64,000 nucleotides of DNA, taken from contig NZ_CP012357.1 of NCBI RefSeq assembly GCF_001267155.1, positions 434,001 to 498,000 of the forward strand, in the 5' to 3' direction. The notes beneath the pieces were generated by a model. It saw nothing but the letters and a program-made list of their open reading frames with translations. It did no database searches and had not been told where the DNA came from. Both the position numbers and the translations under genes were made by a program. The stretch is from Spiroplasma litorale. Lineage in GTDB: Bacteria > Bacillota_I > Bacilli_A > Mycoplasmatales > Mycoplasmataceae. Below, piece after piece: positions 11,647 through 22,341 of this stretch (position 1 is the first letter of the stretch; every line of letters starts with the position of its first letter).

Positions 11647-12610
11647 GTTTGGTACAATTGGAACTTCTAAAATTGTTGAGGATTTTATCAAAGCAACACT
11701 AACAAGCAGTTTGGTAAAAGTCTCATGTTGTTATTCTAGAGATAAAACAAAAGCAAGAGAACTAATTAATAAATATTCTATATATGCTACTTCAGCTAAT
11801 AAGTTTGAAACTTTAGTTGATGAAGTTGATGCTGTGTATATTGCTTCACCAAACGGAATGCATTATGAACAAGCAAAATATTTCTTATTACAACAAAAAC
11901 ATGTTTTATTAGAAAAACCACTTACACTAGATTACAAACAAGCAATTGAATTATCTGAAATTGCAAATAAAAATAAAGTAATATTTATGGAAGCCTACAA
12001 AACAATCCATTTACCACAATTTAGACATTTAATTGAATTTACAAAATCATTTCAACCTTTTATGGTAAATTTAAATTTAAATAAAGTTACATCTAGAATA
12101 AATAACTTAAAAAATAGAATCATTGATAATATATTTGATTATAATCTAGGAAGAGGATCAACATATGATTTATTAGTTTATCCTGTTGAACTTAGCGTTG
12201 CATTGTTTGGTGATGTAGAAATAGTAAAAGCTCTAGGACAAAAATTAGATAATAAAAGTGGTTTAAATGATTGTGTAATATTAAAGCATAAAAGTGGTGT
12301 ACTCGTTAATATAACTTGCAGTAAAGTTTCTAATGGTACAATAAGCAACGAAATATTATCTGATGGTATAACTCTAAGTTTTGAAGATGTAATAAATATT
12401 AAATCTATAAAAATACACAAGTATGACAATAATTCAGTTAATGAAATTGACTTCCAACTAGAAGAAAATAATTTAGTATATGAAATTATGGTTTTTGCAA
12501 AAATGATTAATGAAAATGATTTTGCTTTGAGAGACTATTTAATTAAAATATCTTTAGAGGCATTAAGAACATTAAATAGAGTTGAAGAAGATCAACTAAA
12601 TAGGGGTTAG
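11639..12610 (+). CDS. Gfo/Idh/MocA-family oxidoreductase (323 aa)
   Basis: NAD(P)-dependent sugar or sugar-acid dehydrogenase family. An N-terminal Rossmann fold begins IKFGTIGTSKIVEDF, has YIASPNGMHYEQAKYFL near residues 72-88 and then the family signature LLEKPLTL, with the conserved EKP near residue 98. ATG 11639 is chosen over upstream in-frame codons because the Rossmann strand begins immediately and GGAGA lies 8 bases upstream. It overlaps the previous stop by 8 bases and precedes deoC by one base. Its substrate cannot be told from sequence; the neighbours point to amino-sugar or deoxyribose catabolism. Confidence 0.85.
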   Translation: MIKFGTIGTSKIVEDFIKATLTSSLVKVSCCYSRDKTKARELINKYSIYATSANKFETLVDEVDAVYIASPNGMHYEQAKYFLLQQKHVLLEKPLTLDYKQAIELSEIANKNKVIFMEAYKTIHLPQFRHLIEFTKSFQPFMVNLNLNKVTSRINNLKNRIIDNIFDYNLGRGSTYDLLVYPVELSVALFGDVEIVKALGQKLDNKSGLNDCVILKHKSGVLVNITCSKVSNGTISNEILSDGITLSFEDVINIKSIKIHKYDNNSVNEIDFQLEENNLVYEIMVFAKMINENDFALRDYLIKISLEALRTLNRVEEDQLNRG

Positions 12611-12611
12611 T

Positions 12612-13277
12612 ATGAAAAATTTAAATAAATATATAGATCACACAGTTTTAAAACCAGATGCTACATTAGAAGATATCAAAAAAATTTGTAATGAAGCAAT
12701 TGAAAATAATTTCGCAACAGTTTGTATAAATCCTTTTAGAATATCAGATGCTAAAAGAATTTTATTAAATAAAAATGTTGGTATTACAACAGTTATAGGT
12801 TTTCCTTTAGGTGCTAATTTAACAGATACTAAGGTTTTCGAAACAAAAAAAGCAATTGAAGACGGAGCAACAGAAATTGATATGGTAATTAACATTGGTG
12901 CAGTAAAAGATCAAAATTGAGATTATGTTTATAATGATATTAAAAAGGTAAAAGAAGTCGCAAAAGATAAAGTAGTAAAAGTAATACTTGAAAATTGTTT
13001 ACTAACTAAAGAAGAAATTGTTAAATGTTGTGAAATTGCTTTAAAGGCAAATGTGGATTTTGTAAAAACTTCAACTGGATTCTCTAAATCAGGAGCAACT
13101 TTTGATGATGTTAAATTAATGAAAAGTGTTGTAAAAGATATTTGTAAAGTTAAAGCAGCAGGAGGTGTACGAACTACAGAAGACGCAATCAAAATGATTG
13201 AAAATGGAGCTGACCGACTTGGCACAAGTGGTGGAGTACAGATTGTAAATGGAGAAAGCAACAAAAATAATTATTAA
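12612..13277 (+). CDS. deoC: Deoxyribose-phosphate aldolase (221 aa)
   Basis: Class I aldolase cleaving 2-deoxyribose-5-phosphate to glyceraldehyde-3-phosphate and acetaldehyde. It starts at ATG 12612 after AGGGG. The Schiff-base lysine is Lys152 in [10 protein letters not shown] and the second catalytic lysine is Lys181 in VKAAGGVRT, both intact; [14 protein letters not shown] lies near residues 83-97. One TGA-Trp is present at 12918-12920. It is the last gene of the nagA operon and ends inside a bidirectional terminator shared with the convergent gene. Confidence 0.95.
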
Positions 13278-13303
13278 AAAAAGTAGTGTAAACTACTTTT
13301 TTT
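13276..13303. terminator. Bidirectional terminator between convergent genes
   Basis: AGTAGT (13282-13287) and ACTACT (13292-13297) are flanked by an A run on the left and a T run on the right, so the hairpin works on both strands. It overlaps the deoC stop at its left edge and contains the stop codon of the minus-strand gene at its right edge. Confidence 0.8.
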
Positions 13304-14798
13304 AAAATAATCATTTAATTTTATCTAATTTTTCAATTGGAAGTGATTTTTTTCACTCTGAGATTGATAGACCATCAATAATTTTAAGTTTAATATAATC
13401 TTCTTCTAAATCATCAAACAAGTATCTAACCAAACCACCCTTAGATGACTCTAATATTAATTTAAAAGACTCTCTTTGTAATAGTACATTTTTATTATTA
13501 ATTTTTGCAAACGTAATTTTTTGGTTTATATTTAAAGAATCTTTTTTTATGCTACAACAATAACTAGTAGCATCAATACCAAATAAAATATTACTGGTTG
13601 CATAACCCATTTGCTTCAATAAACTAAATATATTATCTGATGTTTCATAAGTAATGTTTCCTACAACAATTATTCCAACTTTTTCATTTAATACTTTATA
13701 TTCATAGTTATTTATAGTATGTCCGAAAAGTTTATCTAGGTACTTAATAAGTCCAACTTTTTCACTTTCAAATATTTGTCCTAATACACTTGTTTTTGTT
13801 TTACCAATAAGGAAATCTAAGGAATCTTGTAAATCAAGTTTAATAAGTGTTTTTCCATTTCTTTTTAAAATCCTATCTTTTAGTTTAGGAATATAAACTT
13901 CTACTAAATTAATGATATTGGAAGCATCAGTATAAATAGATAAATCTCCATCTGGATATTTATCTAATATTTTTTCATAGTATTCATATTCTCCTTCTTT
14001 TGAACCTGAAAAAATTATTGAATTGTCTAATGCATAGATACTTGAACCAATTAATGGAGTTTTTGTAACAATAAAATTTGTTAGGTAGTTTGATAGTTCT
14101 TTGATACTGGGAAGATTTTCACTACCTACAAAATTCATTAAATGACCAATTCCTGTTTTTATTGATCCATAATTAGTGCATATTCCTTTTTGTGAGTAAT
14201 CATGAAATTGATATTTTACATGATTTTCATTATCGCAAGTTTCTATTGAATATTTTAATGCTAATTTTTTTAGTTGGTAGCTAACATTACCAGATGTTAA
14301 AATTGGTCATAATTCACTAATGAATCATGTTTCTATATAATCAACTAACCATCAATATCTTGGATTTGTATTTCATAAAAATACAAGTGGTGTATCTTCT
14401 GTTAATCTAATTTTTTTATTTATTTTTTTTTCATAATATTCAATTGTTAGAAAATCTATTGGTAATTTTTTAATTTCTGAGTGTAGATACTTAAAATCTT
14501 TTATCATTTCTGATGAAAATTTAATATTTGTATGATTTGTTAATTTATTTATATCTTCAATTACATCAGCTCAATTTTGTTTAAAAAAATTATTATTTCA
14601 TTCTTCTTTTAATTTATTAATGGTGTAATCAACCCCATATGAATAAATGTATTCAATAGGATTTTTATTTATTTTTAAATCTTTATTAAAGGAGTCAAAT
14701 TTTTTAGGGGTTATATTTGCAAAAAGGAATGTTGTATTTTCTGGAAAAAGATCATTGTGTCCAATCTTGTAACCATCTGTTTTAAATAAACTTATCAT
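13302..14798 (-). CDS. Nicotinamide phosphoribosyltransferase-like protein with altered active site (498 aa)
   Basis: The length and overall order match the NAMPT family: the N-terminal FKTDGYKIGHNDLFPENTT, NPRYWWLVDYIET, YQFHDYSQKG near 196-205, HLMNFVGSEN, PLIGSSIYALDNS and NILFGIDATSY. Aligned by eye to human NAMPT from memory, R196 becomes Lys204, D219 becomes Glu227, H247 becomes Asn259, and the RPDSG loop is replaced by KLDLQDS. The GGG of the FGSGGG loop is also lost. The frame itself is intact, with many TGA-Trp codons, so it is not simply decayed. It may be a pseudoenzyme or have a changed substrate. It is convergent with deoC. Confidence 0.75.
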
Positions 14799-15016
14799 TA
14801 TATCAAATTATCTCCAACTACATCTATTTATTGATTGTTTTATATACTTTGCTTAACAATCTAATTATATATTTTTTTTATTTCTTATTAACCTATATTT
14901 TTTTTATATAATTAAATTGTAGTTACTAGTTGTCTATAAGTGTTTATTATGCTTCTAATTACATTATTATTTATTTTTCATAAATATTTAAAATGATATT
15001 TATGTTCGGAGGAAAA

Positions 15017-16288
15017 ATGAAAAAAATATTATCTATTATTGGAGGGATTTCAATTTTAGTAGCACCAGTATCATCAATAATTTCTTGTGGAGGAGATGAT
15101 GGTAATACATTTAACATATCTTTTGTACCATCAATTAATGCGACAGATATTCAAAATACAGTAAAACCACTTCAAGATAAATTAGAAAGTTATTTAAAAG
15201 CAAAAGACCCTAATTTTACTAAAAAAGTAAAAATTACTACATCTTTAAACTATGAAGCTGCAGGAAGCTCGATGAAAGCAGGCAAATCTGATTTAGCATT
15301 TTTACCAGTAAATACTTATGATTCATTTAGAGGTGAATCAAATAATGATGGTACTTATAGTGATGCAGGAGTACTATTAATTTCATCTAGGGATGGTTTA
15401 GCAGCAGAAACCAATTATTCTGCATTTAAGGATAATGGAGTATTTTCTGACTCAAAAGGAGCAAGTCAAGACTTAACTTTAGAAAGTTTAGCTAATTTAT
15501 CAATGGAATATAATGATTTATTAGACAAAAATTTTGATTTAAATAATAAAAGCAAAGAAGAATCGAAATTAGAACTTAACAGCGATAATATTAACAAAGC
15601 ATTGTATGACAAAAATAATCAAGTCAGTTATTATAGATCATACATTTTTGCAAATAAAGATTATTTATCAAAAAAAGAAGATTTTAATGAGAAAAATATT
15701 CGCGAATCAGTTAAAGATAAAGATAAAATGGCTAAACTAATTAAAGAAGCAGGAAAAAGTTTATCATTAGGTCGTAGCAAAACTTCAAGTGGTTCTCTTT
15801 TATACCCATTACTTTGAATGAATAAAACATTAGGTATAGATAAACCTACTGAGTTAAGAGATATTTATAAAAGTAGTACAGAGCAATCAAATTATGTAAA
15901 TGCAGCACAACAAGTAGCTGATGGAACAGTTGGTTTAGCACTTGGTTATGCAGATATAAGATATGATTTAAAAAATGACTTAGCAGAATTACAAAAAGCA
16001 TTCAAAAATACAATTGTAATTGGTGCAACAACTGGAATACCAAATGATGGAATAATGTATTCAAGAAAAAAAGTTGATGAAACATTAGCAACAACTTTAA
16101 GAACAGCATTTAAAGAATTTGTTAAAGATCCAAGTTTAAAAGAAGTATTTGATTTATACGGTCACAATGATTATGTTGGAGTTGGTAATGATCAAACTTC
16201 TAAAGAATTTGAAATACAAAGAGATAAAATAATATCAAATAACGTTGAAAATCTTGCAAGTATAAAAGAAATAGTTGAAAGTTTATAA
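15017..16288 (+). CDS. phnD: Phosphonate-type ABC transporter binding lipoprotein (423 aa)
   Basis: Extracellular solute-binding lipoprotein. The signal peptide ends in the lipobox SIISC with Cys24. The mature part has the PhnD/PstS-like order: FNISFVPSINATDIQ near residues 32-46, then a periplasmic-binding fold with KAGKSDLAFLPVNTYDSF near 90-107 and ADGTVGLALGYADIR near 300-315. ATG 15017 is chosen over an in-frame ATG at 14993 because CGGAGGAAA directly precedes it and the signal peptide starts there. TGA 15815-15817 is Trp. It heads a binding protein, ATPase and permease operon. The true ligand could be phosphonate, phosphate or another anion. Confidence 0.87.
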
Positions 16289-16333
16289 TACTTTAAAATA
16301 TGTAATGTTTACATATTTTTTTGTGGAGGAAAA

Positions 16334-17092
16334 ATGATTAAATTTATAAATGTAAATAAAGTATGGCCAAATGGAAAACATGCTTTAAGTAACATTAATT
16401 TAGAAATTAAAGATGGAGAATTTTTAGCAGTTGTAGGTTTATCTGGTGCTGGTAAAACTACATTACTAAAAACGATAAATAAATTTACTTCAATTAACTC
16501 AGGTGATATATTTATAGAATTCAATGATTTAAAATTTGATGTAAATAAGTTAAAAGGCAAATCATTAAAAGAACTTAGAAAATTAGTAGGACTTATGTCA
16601 CAAGAATATAATAATATTGAAAGACAAGTAGCTTTAAGAAACGTTTTAAATTCAAGAGTTGCTAAAATGAGTTTTTTAAGATCATTAATAGGATATTTTA
16701 ATAAAAAAGATAAAATGATTGCACTAACTAACTTAAATAAATTAAACTTACTAGACTATGCATATGTAAGAGTTGATAATCTAAGTGGGGGTCAACAACA
16801 AAGAATTGCTTTGGCAAGAACTTTATCACAAGAGCCTAAGTTAATTATTGCTGATGAACCAGTTTCTGCTCTTGACCCAATACTTGCAAATCAAGTCATG
16901 CAAGATTTCAAAAAAATTAATAAAGAAGATAATATTACAATTATTATAAATATTCACCATATTGACTTAGCTATTAAATATGCTGACAGAATAATTGGCC
17001 TTAAAGATGGAATAATTGTTTACGATGGAAAACCTAATGATTTAAGTGAAGAAAAATTAAGGATAATATATGGAGAAGATTTTTCAAAATAA
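16334..17092 (+). CDS. phnC: Phosphonate-type ABC transporter ATPase (252 aa)
   Basis: ABC ATPase energising the neighbouring permease. Walker A is GLSGAGKTT at residues 35-43. The signature LSGGQQQRIALARTL and Walker B DEPVSALDP follow, and the H-loop lies in IIINIHHIDLA. It matches PhnC in length and order. The start ATG 16334 follows GTGGAGGA. Only two bases separate its stop from the permease start. Confidence 0.92.
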   Translation: MIKFINVNKVWPNGKHALSNINLEIKDGEFLAVVGLSGAGKTTLLKTINKFTSINSGDIFIEFNDLKFDVNKLKGKSLKELRKLVGLMSQEYNNIERQVALRNVLNSRVAKMSFLRSLIGYFNKKDKMIALTNLNKLNLLDYAYVRVDNLSGGQQQRIALARTLSQEPKLIIADEPVSALDPILANQVMQDFKKINKEDNITIIINIHHIDLAIKYADRIIGLKDGIIVYDGKPNDLSEEKLRIIYGEDFSK

Positions 17093-17094
17093 AA

Positions 17095-19656
17095 ATGATT
17101 AAAAGAAAAATAAGTTCAGTTTTTTCACGAAATGTATTTAAGGTTGGAAACAATATTTCAAAAAAACCAACTAGGTTGTTTGGTATTTCTATAAGTATTT
17201 TAACAATATTAATTGTTATTTTTGGTTTTGCATATCTAGAGGGAAGTTGAGCAGAATTTTTTAATAGCTTTGATAATTTAGGCAAAACACTTAAAGAAAT
17301 GATTAAGTGAGATTTTAAAGCATACACTACTCCAAATATATTTGGAGAGAAATTTATTGATAATGCTTTTAAATCTGTTTTAGACACAATAATAATGTCT
17401 TTTGCAGGAACAATTGTTGGGGTTATTATATCCATTCCAATAGCACTGTGTTCTTCTAATAACATAGTTCATAATAAAATAATTAATGGTTTTTTTAAAT
17501 CTATAATGGCAATTTTCAGAACAATTCCAGCATTTACCTTTGCATTATTTTTAATTGGATATTTTGGACAAACTACGCTATCTGTTGCAATTGCAATTGC
17601 AATATTTACTTTTTCTGTTACAGGTAAATTATTTTATGAAAGAATAGAAAGTATTAATTTTAATATTTATAGATCTTTACAAGCTACGGGTGCTTCAAAG
17701 TTTAGATCTTTTAAAGCAGCAATTATTCCTCAAATTTCTCATAACATAGTATCAATTACGTTTTACTCTTTAGAAACTAATATTAGATATATTGCTATAA
17801 TTGGTGGTCTTTCATCAGTTGGTATTGGTCAATTAATTCAAGATAATATAAGTTTACAAAAATGGGATCGAGCAGGTTTTCTATTATTTTTATTAATAAT
17901 GGTAGTAATTATAATGGAAGTTTTAATCTACGTTATTAAAAAGTTTATATTAGAAGATAGTGATTATTTATTAGATAAAAGAGAAAACAATAAAATAATT
18001 AATAAAGTCAAGAAAAAAACAAGAATGAATAATTTAAGATTTTATATTAATAATGAAATTATTAGAGATTTTAATATAAATCATCCAAAAAATAGGAAAT
18101 CTATTAAAGAAAAAATAAATTATTGATTTTTAAAAAAAATGAAAATTAAAGATTTTAAAAAAATTCATAATAAATTAATTTTAGACGATAAAAGAAAATT
18201 TAAGGAATTAAAATCAAAAGAAGTTAACTCCAAAAAATGATTCATTTACAATGAAGATTTATCATCATATGTTAGAATAGATAAAATATATCTAACAAGT
18301 TTTAATATTAAGGTTGAAAAAATGAAATCAGACTTGTTAGAAAAATCAAACTCCGAATTAAAAATAAAAAAAGAGAAGTATTTAAAAAATTTAACAATAG
18401 AAAATGTTTATAAAAAATCTCCTAAATTTTGAGTTAAAAGAACGCTTTTTTATGGATTAATTTTAGTTTTTTTTATTTATTCATTTTCAACAATAGAGTT
18501 CCATATTGAACCAAGTGAAACTATAAAAACAAATAATAAAAATCTGCTAGAAATATTTAAAATAAACTGGGAATCATTATTTTCAAAAACTGATAGTGCA
18601 CCTTATTCTGTAATTAGTTTAATTTTTGAAACTTTATCGATAGCAATTGTTGGAACTACAATAGGGGTTGTATTTGCATATATATTAGGTTTATTAAGTT
18701 CTGAAACAATTGTAAACTTTTACATTGCAAAATTTTTCGTAGCTGTTAATTCAATAATCAGAGCAATACCCACATATATTTATGCAATTATATTTATAGT
18801 ACTTGTTGGTTTGGGTCCTTTTAATGGAGCTATTGCGCTTGCTATGGGAACTATAGGTATGCTTACAAAATATAATAGAGAAATTTTTGAAGATATTAAT
18901 AAAAAAATAGTTATTCAACTTCAAGCAACTGGCTTAAATAGACTACAAAGATTCAAGTATGGAATAATTCCTCAAACTTCAAGTAACATTGTTTCTTATA
19001 TTGTTTATAGATTTGATATTAACTTTAAAGAGGTATCTTCACTTGGAATTATTGGTGCTGGTAATATGGGTTATTTATTAAACACTTATTTTTCAGATCA
19101 TTACTTTCATGAATTTGGAGCACTATTATTTGGAATAATAGTATTTACATTTTTAATAGAAGCATTAACAACAGTTTTACGAAATAAAATTAATTATAAT
19201 ATAAACCCAATTTTTATAGATTGAATTATATTGATAATTAAAAAAAGAAAATTTATTTATTACAAAGCTAATGAATTTTTATTAAATCAAAAAATTGAAT
19301 TATCATATGATGAATCAAGTGCACTTTATTCATATACAAATAAAAAATTGTTTAGTTTATCTAAAGATATGAAAATAAATAATGAAAGCAATAGTTTATT
19401 AAAATCTGTAAATCAAACTTTCAAATTTTACAAATTTGATAGTATGAAAAGCTTTATTAAAGAGTACAAAAAATCTTTAAAAGTAGTAAAAAACTTTAGA
19501 TTTGAATATCTAAGTGGCTTAAAAAATGAATACCAAGAAAATATTGCTAATATTAAAGAAATATTTAATAAAAGCAAAGATAAAACTGAGTTTAAAAAAA
19601 ATAAAAATAGTTTAAAAAAAATTTATAGATTTAAAAAAAATACTCTTAATTATTAG
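17095..19656 (+). CDS. phnE: Fused double permease of phosphonate-type ABC transporter (853 aa)
   Basis: Two PhnE-like permease domains in one polypeptide. The first spans roughly residues 20-290, with the EAA-like loop around SLQATGASKFRSFKAAIIPQIS. The second spans roughly 450-715, with LQATGLNRLQRFKYGIIPQTS. They are joined by a charged, Lys-rich linker of about 150 residues, and a Lys-rich tail of about 140 residues follows. In most bacteria PhnE is a single-domain protein that dimerises, so the fusion supplies both halves. Several TGA-Trp codons occur (18124-18126, 18238-18240, 19222-19224). nrnA starts 15 bases downstream. Confidence 0.88.
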
Positions 19657-19670
19657 AAAGAAGCAAAAAT

Positions 19671-20618
19671 ATGATCAATATACTTATTAAAGAATTGTTA
19701 AAACACAATAAGATTATAATTTTGAGACATATTTTTCCAGATTTAGATGCAATAGGTTCACAAATGGGTTTATATCAATTTATAAAAGATAACTTTAGTG
19801 ATAAAGAAGTTTTGGTCTCAGGTCACGTTCCACCAGAATATAGCTCAATTGGATTATCAAATGATTTAAAAAAAGAAGACTATAAAAATGCTTTAGTCAT
19901 TATTACTGACACACCAATAACTTCCAGAATAGATATTAAAGACATTAATTATTTGAAAGAGGCAAAAACAATATTTAAAATCGATCATCATATTAATGTT
20001 GAGAATTTTGCTGATGTTGAAATTGTTGATGACTCATATCCAGCAACTTGTGAATTATTAACTGTTATATTTAATTCTAAAAATTATATATTTTCAAACA
20101 AAACGGCTTATTATTTATTTCATGGTTTAGTTACTGATACAGATAGATTTTTATATAGAAATGTTACTTCAAGAACTTTTGAAGCGGCTTCAATTTTAAT
20201 GAATAAAAAAATTGATATAAATAAAATTTATAATAATATTTATTCATTAGAAGATAACTATTTACGAATGAAAGGTTATATATTGTGTAATTATGTTTTG
20301 ACGCAAAATAATCTTGCTTATATAATTATTGATAAAAAAATTCTAGATAAATATAAAATAAAAAATCCACACCAAGTTTCTTTATGAGTAAATATTTTAG
20401 GTGAACTTAAAAGTGCTAAAATATGGATTTTCTTTGTTCAAAATGATAATCATATCAGAGTTGAGTTTAGATCTTCAAAATATTCAGTTAGAGAAATAGC
20501 TATTAAATATGGCGGTGGCGGTCATAAAAGCGCATCAGGTGCTAAAGTAAAAGATTTTATAGAATGTCAAAAAATTATAAGTTATTGCAATGAATTATTA
20601 AAAAATAACCAAAATTAA
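19671..20618 (+). CDS. nrnA: DHH-family oligoribonuclease / pAp phosphatase (315 aa)
   Basis: NrnA degrades nanoRNAs and dephosphorylates 3'-phosphoadenosine 5'-phosphate. The DHH domain shows HIFPDLDAIGS near residues 16-26, an ITDTP motif near 82-86 and the name-giving DHH in KIDHHINVENF near 104-114. The DHHA1 domain ends with KYGGGGHKSASGAKV near 282-296. The start ATG 19671 follows AGAAAGAAGC; the stop is TAA 20616-20618. TGA 20385-20387 is Trp. It probably reads through from the transporter operon. Confidence 0.92.
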
Positions 20619-20926
20619 AACCAAATTATGTACCGAATATTAATAAAGAACCTTATTATGCAGAAAAAAATATTTAAAATAAAATAATTAAAATTAATAT
20701 TTTTTCATAAAGTATAATAAATTCAATTTTATTTATGATTAAAATAAATGTAATTATTATTAAAAACTTAATAAGGTATAAGTAAACTTTTATTCTTTAA
20801 TTTTTGTTAAAAAATATAAGTTATATTAATAACTTTAAAATTTAATTAACGAGTCAAATGGACCTTTAATTTTAACTAGGTTTTTGATATAATAATATAG
20901 TATTATCTATTCAAGAGGTGCTTTTT
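20619..20926. other. Intergenic region with one promoter
   Basis: 308 bases of very AT-rich sequence without a plausible ORF. An extended -10 promoter lies near the right end (20865-20893). A CCTTATTA near 20650 and a TAATAAGG near 20769 are inverted copies too far apart to be a convincing hairpin. Confidence 0.6.
20865..20893 (+). promoter_or_regulatory. Extended -10 promoter
   Basis: TGATATAAT at 20885-20893 (TGn followed by TATAAT) with a weak -35 TTTAAT at 20865-20870. It lies 33 bases before the start of the coiled-coil protein gene. Confidence 0.6.
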
Positions 20927-22291
20927 ATGAAAAAAAATGGTTATGATATACCACATTTTAATCTATCCGCTCCAATAAGGAAAAGAATTAATGATTTAGT
21001 AAAATTAAATATTAGTCCAACTACTATTAATATTATAACTGGAGAATTTTCAAAAGCTGATGATGAAACTAAAGAAAATATAGGTAGATATATTGCTAGA
21101 TTAATTGAAATTCAAAATGAAATTTTGGAAAAACATTATGAAGGTATTAAACTTAGTGGTGGAATATTAAACTTGAAACAAGAGTTAAATATAACAAAAA
21201 CTAAAAATAACCTACAAAGAATACAACAAATATTTTTGAAAAAAGACATTGATTTAGAAAGAATAACAAAACATAATAAAAACTCAATTATTAATTCTGA
21301 ACATACACTAGAAAATCTAAATTTTAGAGATGCTATGATGATAGATAATAATTTTTCTACTGCTGAACAACAAAAAAAAGAATATTTAGAAAAAATTGCC
21401 ACTCAAAAAACTAGAATAAATAACGTAATTAGTTTAGAAAAGTCAAAATTAAAAAAAGCTAAATTATTATATTTAGAATTTCAAAAAAATAAAGAATTTG
21501 ATAAAGCTGAAAAAATTAAGCTATATAGTAGACAAATTATAAAGAGAATACAATCAATTATTCATGCAAAAAATAATTGCAAAAATATTTTGGACATACC
21601 AGATAGTTTAATAGATGGAACTGCTTTCTCTAATGAAAAAAAAGAATCACAAAGCAGTGTTTTTTTAAAAATTAAAGAAAATATGAAAAAAAGCGCTACA
21701 AAAACGTCATTAAACATTGATCTTAAAACTTTTTTTGATGTACCCGAATTTGATGAAAAAAAAAATAGTTTTCTAGACCAAGAATTAATTGATAATACAG
21801 TTGAATCAAGTTTAAAAAAAAAATATAAAGATGATACTTTAGATTTATCAGATGACTTAAAGAAAATCAACGAAATAAATGACATAAAAATACATCATAA
21901 AAAAAAATATGTTGATGATAAAAAAGAAAAAATTATAAAAAAAATAAAGAAAAAATCAAAAGCAAAGGATTTAAAAATCCAACAAGTTGAAAATGATAAA
22001 AAATTAATAGAAGAAGAATTAATTCAACTTAAAAAAGATCTTAAAGTTGAAGAATTAAGGTCAATTGAATTACACAAAAAGAAATCAATTGAAAATACAA
22101 AAAAAATCTTGAAAAGAGATCGACAAAAGTACGAAACTTCATTTAATATATTAGAAAAAAAATGAAAAGCGTCTGTAATAAATAATTTTTTATCATCAAA
22201 ACAAAAAGCTTTTAATGTAATGACTAATATAAAAAGTAAAGCTGGTATTAAAAATAAAAAGAATTTAATTGAAGATGAAAATAAAGAGTAA
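20927..22291 (+). CDS. Coiled-coil protein with UVR-like segment (454 aa)
   Basis: ATG 20927 is preferred to in-frame GTG 20918 because AGAGGTG upstream forms the ribosome-binding site. No annotated family was recognised. An N-terminal acidic-basic region (residues 1-80) is followed by long helical stretches rich in Lys, Glu and Ile. Residues about 182-205 (YLEFQKNKEFDKAEKIKLYS) resemble the UVR motif seen in UvrB, UvrC and McsA, that is, a helix pair for protein contact. The last 120 residues are almost uninterrupted charged coiled coil. TGA 22163-22165 is Trp. A hairpin follows the stop. Confidence 0.72.
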
Positions 22292-22317
22292 ATAGTGTAT
22301 TAAATACTATTTTTTTT
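22290..22317 (+). terminator. Intrinsic terminator
   Basis: ATAGT and ACTAT arms around a small inner stem, then a run of eight T. It directly follows the stop codon of the coiled-coil protein. Confidence 0.7.
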
Positions 22318-22341
22318 GTATAACATTATATTGTGATTGAT

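Noticed and set aside
14993-15016. ATG 14993 as start of the phosphonate-binding lipoprotein
   Set aside because: It would place extra residues before a clean signal peptide; ATG 15017 has the GGAGG site.
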